DNA from: Phenylobacterium aquaticum
GTDB taxonomy: Bacteria > Pseudomonadota > Alphaproteobacteria > Caulobacterales > Caulobacteraceae
Direction: 5' to 3'
Assembly (NCBI RefSeq): GCF_947378715.1
Contig: NZ_CANCLE010000198.1
Coordinates: forward strand, 1-6,484
DNA length: 6,484 nucleotides
Shown here piece by piece: positions 6,220 to 6,484 of the stretch. The notes under the pieces are model-generated. The model worked only from the letters and a program-made list of their open reading frames with translations, ran no database searches and had not been told where the DNA came from. Within the stretch, counting starts at the first letter, position 1. Every line of letters starts with the position of its first letter. A program made the position numbers and the translations under genes.

Positions 6220-6484
6220 ATGACGCGCGGCGAGGGCTTCCAGATCAGACCGGCGGAGACCGGCCCGGCGGCGCTCGAGGCCTATGGGGCGATGCTGGGC
6301 CAGGTGTTCGGCCGCGCAGACAAGTTCACGCCCGACAGCCTGGCCTGGCGCTATCGCGACAACCCGGCCGGAGCGGTGGTGGGCGCCGACGCCTGGGCGG
6401 GGGAGACGCTGGCCGCCCACTATGTCACCTGCCCGGCGGCCATGACGCTGGAGGGTGCGCCGGCCCGGGGGCTGTTGTCGCTGA
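6220..6484 (+). CDS. Probable GNAT-family N-acetyltransferase (3' partial)
   Basis: The first 88 codons are present; the frame is still open at the window edge. The visible part begins MTRGEGFQIRPAE and continues with FTPDSLAWRYRDNPAG (36-51), a turn, then WAGETLAAHYVTCPAAMTLEG (59-79) and ARGLLSL. The F....L.WRY.DNP.G element followed by a G..AAHY..CP strand pair is typical of acetyltransferases of the GNAT superfamily found in polysaccharide and lipid-modification loci. The acetyl-CoA loop (R/Q-x-x-G-x-G/A) would lie beyond the edge, so the family call rests on the N-terminal half only. The ATG at 6220 has no clear Shine-Dalgarno; an in-frame stop at 6157-6159 limits upstream extension and the only other upstream candidate is TTG at 6184. 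Divergence from the membrane-protein gene suggests separate regulation. A role in acetylating a sugar precursor or lipid is a guess from the neighbourhood. Confidence 0.7.
   Translation, partial: MTRGEGFQIRPAETGPAALEAYGAMLGQVFGRADKFTPDSLAWRYRDNPAGAVVGADAWAGETLAAHYVTCPAAMTLEGAPARGLLSL

Noticed and set aside
6208..6420. 70-codon minus-strand open frame at the right end
   Set aside because: Antisense to the acetyltransferase-like gene; no motifs and Arg/Gly/Ala-rich.

Overview
The window is GC-rich, densely packed bacterial DNA: five protein genes with almost no spacing, codons ending mostly in G or C, and long antisense shadow frames. Codon use and protein style suggest an alphaproteobacterium, possibly of the Caulobacter/Phenylobacterium type. 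That placement is an inference; no taxonomic marker gene is present. I see no rRNA, tRNA, CRISPR array, insertion sequence or phage gene. The theme is surface glycan synthesis.

Left part (1-3999, + strand): a large gene entering from the left edge encodes three fused parts. These are seven tandem repeats of about 38 residues (with FD..WYL..NPD and PL.HYL..G..EGR.PHPLF signatures), a GT2 glycosyltransferase, and a C-terminal WbsX/GH99-like domain. Its TGA overlaps the ATG of a GT4 glycosyltransferase (ATGA overlap), so the two form one translational unit.

Middle part (3989-6108, - strand): a polytopic membrane protein that looks like a GT-C type glycosyltransferase is followed, again with an ATGA overlap, by a lipoprotein carrying a probable beta-sandwich domain. 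The lipoprotein gene converges on the GT4 gene. The two genes overlap by 11 bases inside a 21-base palindrome that holds both stop codons symmetrically.

Right part (6109-6484): a 111-base divergent intergenic region, then the first 88 codons of a probable GNAT-type acetyltransferase that runs off the window.

A plausible working model is that the two cytoplasmic glycosyltransferases extend a surface polysaccharide, the membrane/lipoprotein pair adds or handles a sugar on the periplasmic side, and the acetyltransferase decorates a precursor. The most unusual points are the repeat-GT2-WbsX fusion that keeps a GH99-like Glu dyad, the coupled GT-C/lipoprotein pair with an Asp at +2 of the lipoprotein, and the shared stop-codon palindrome.
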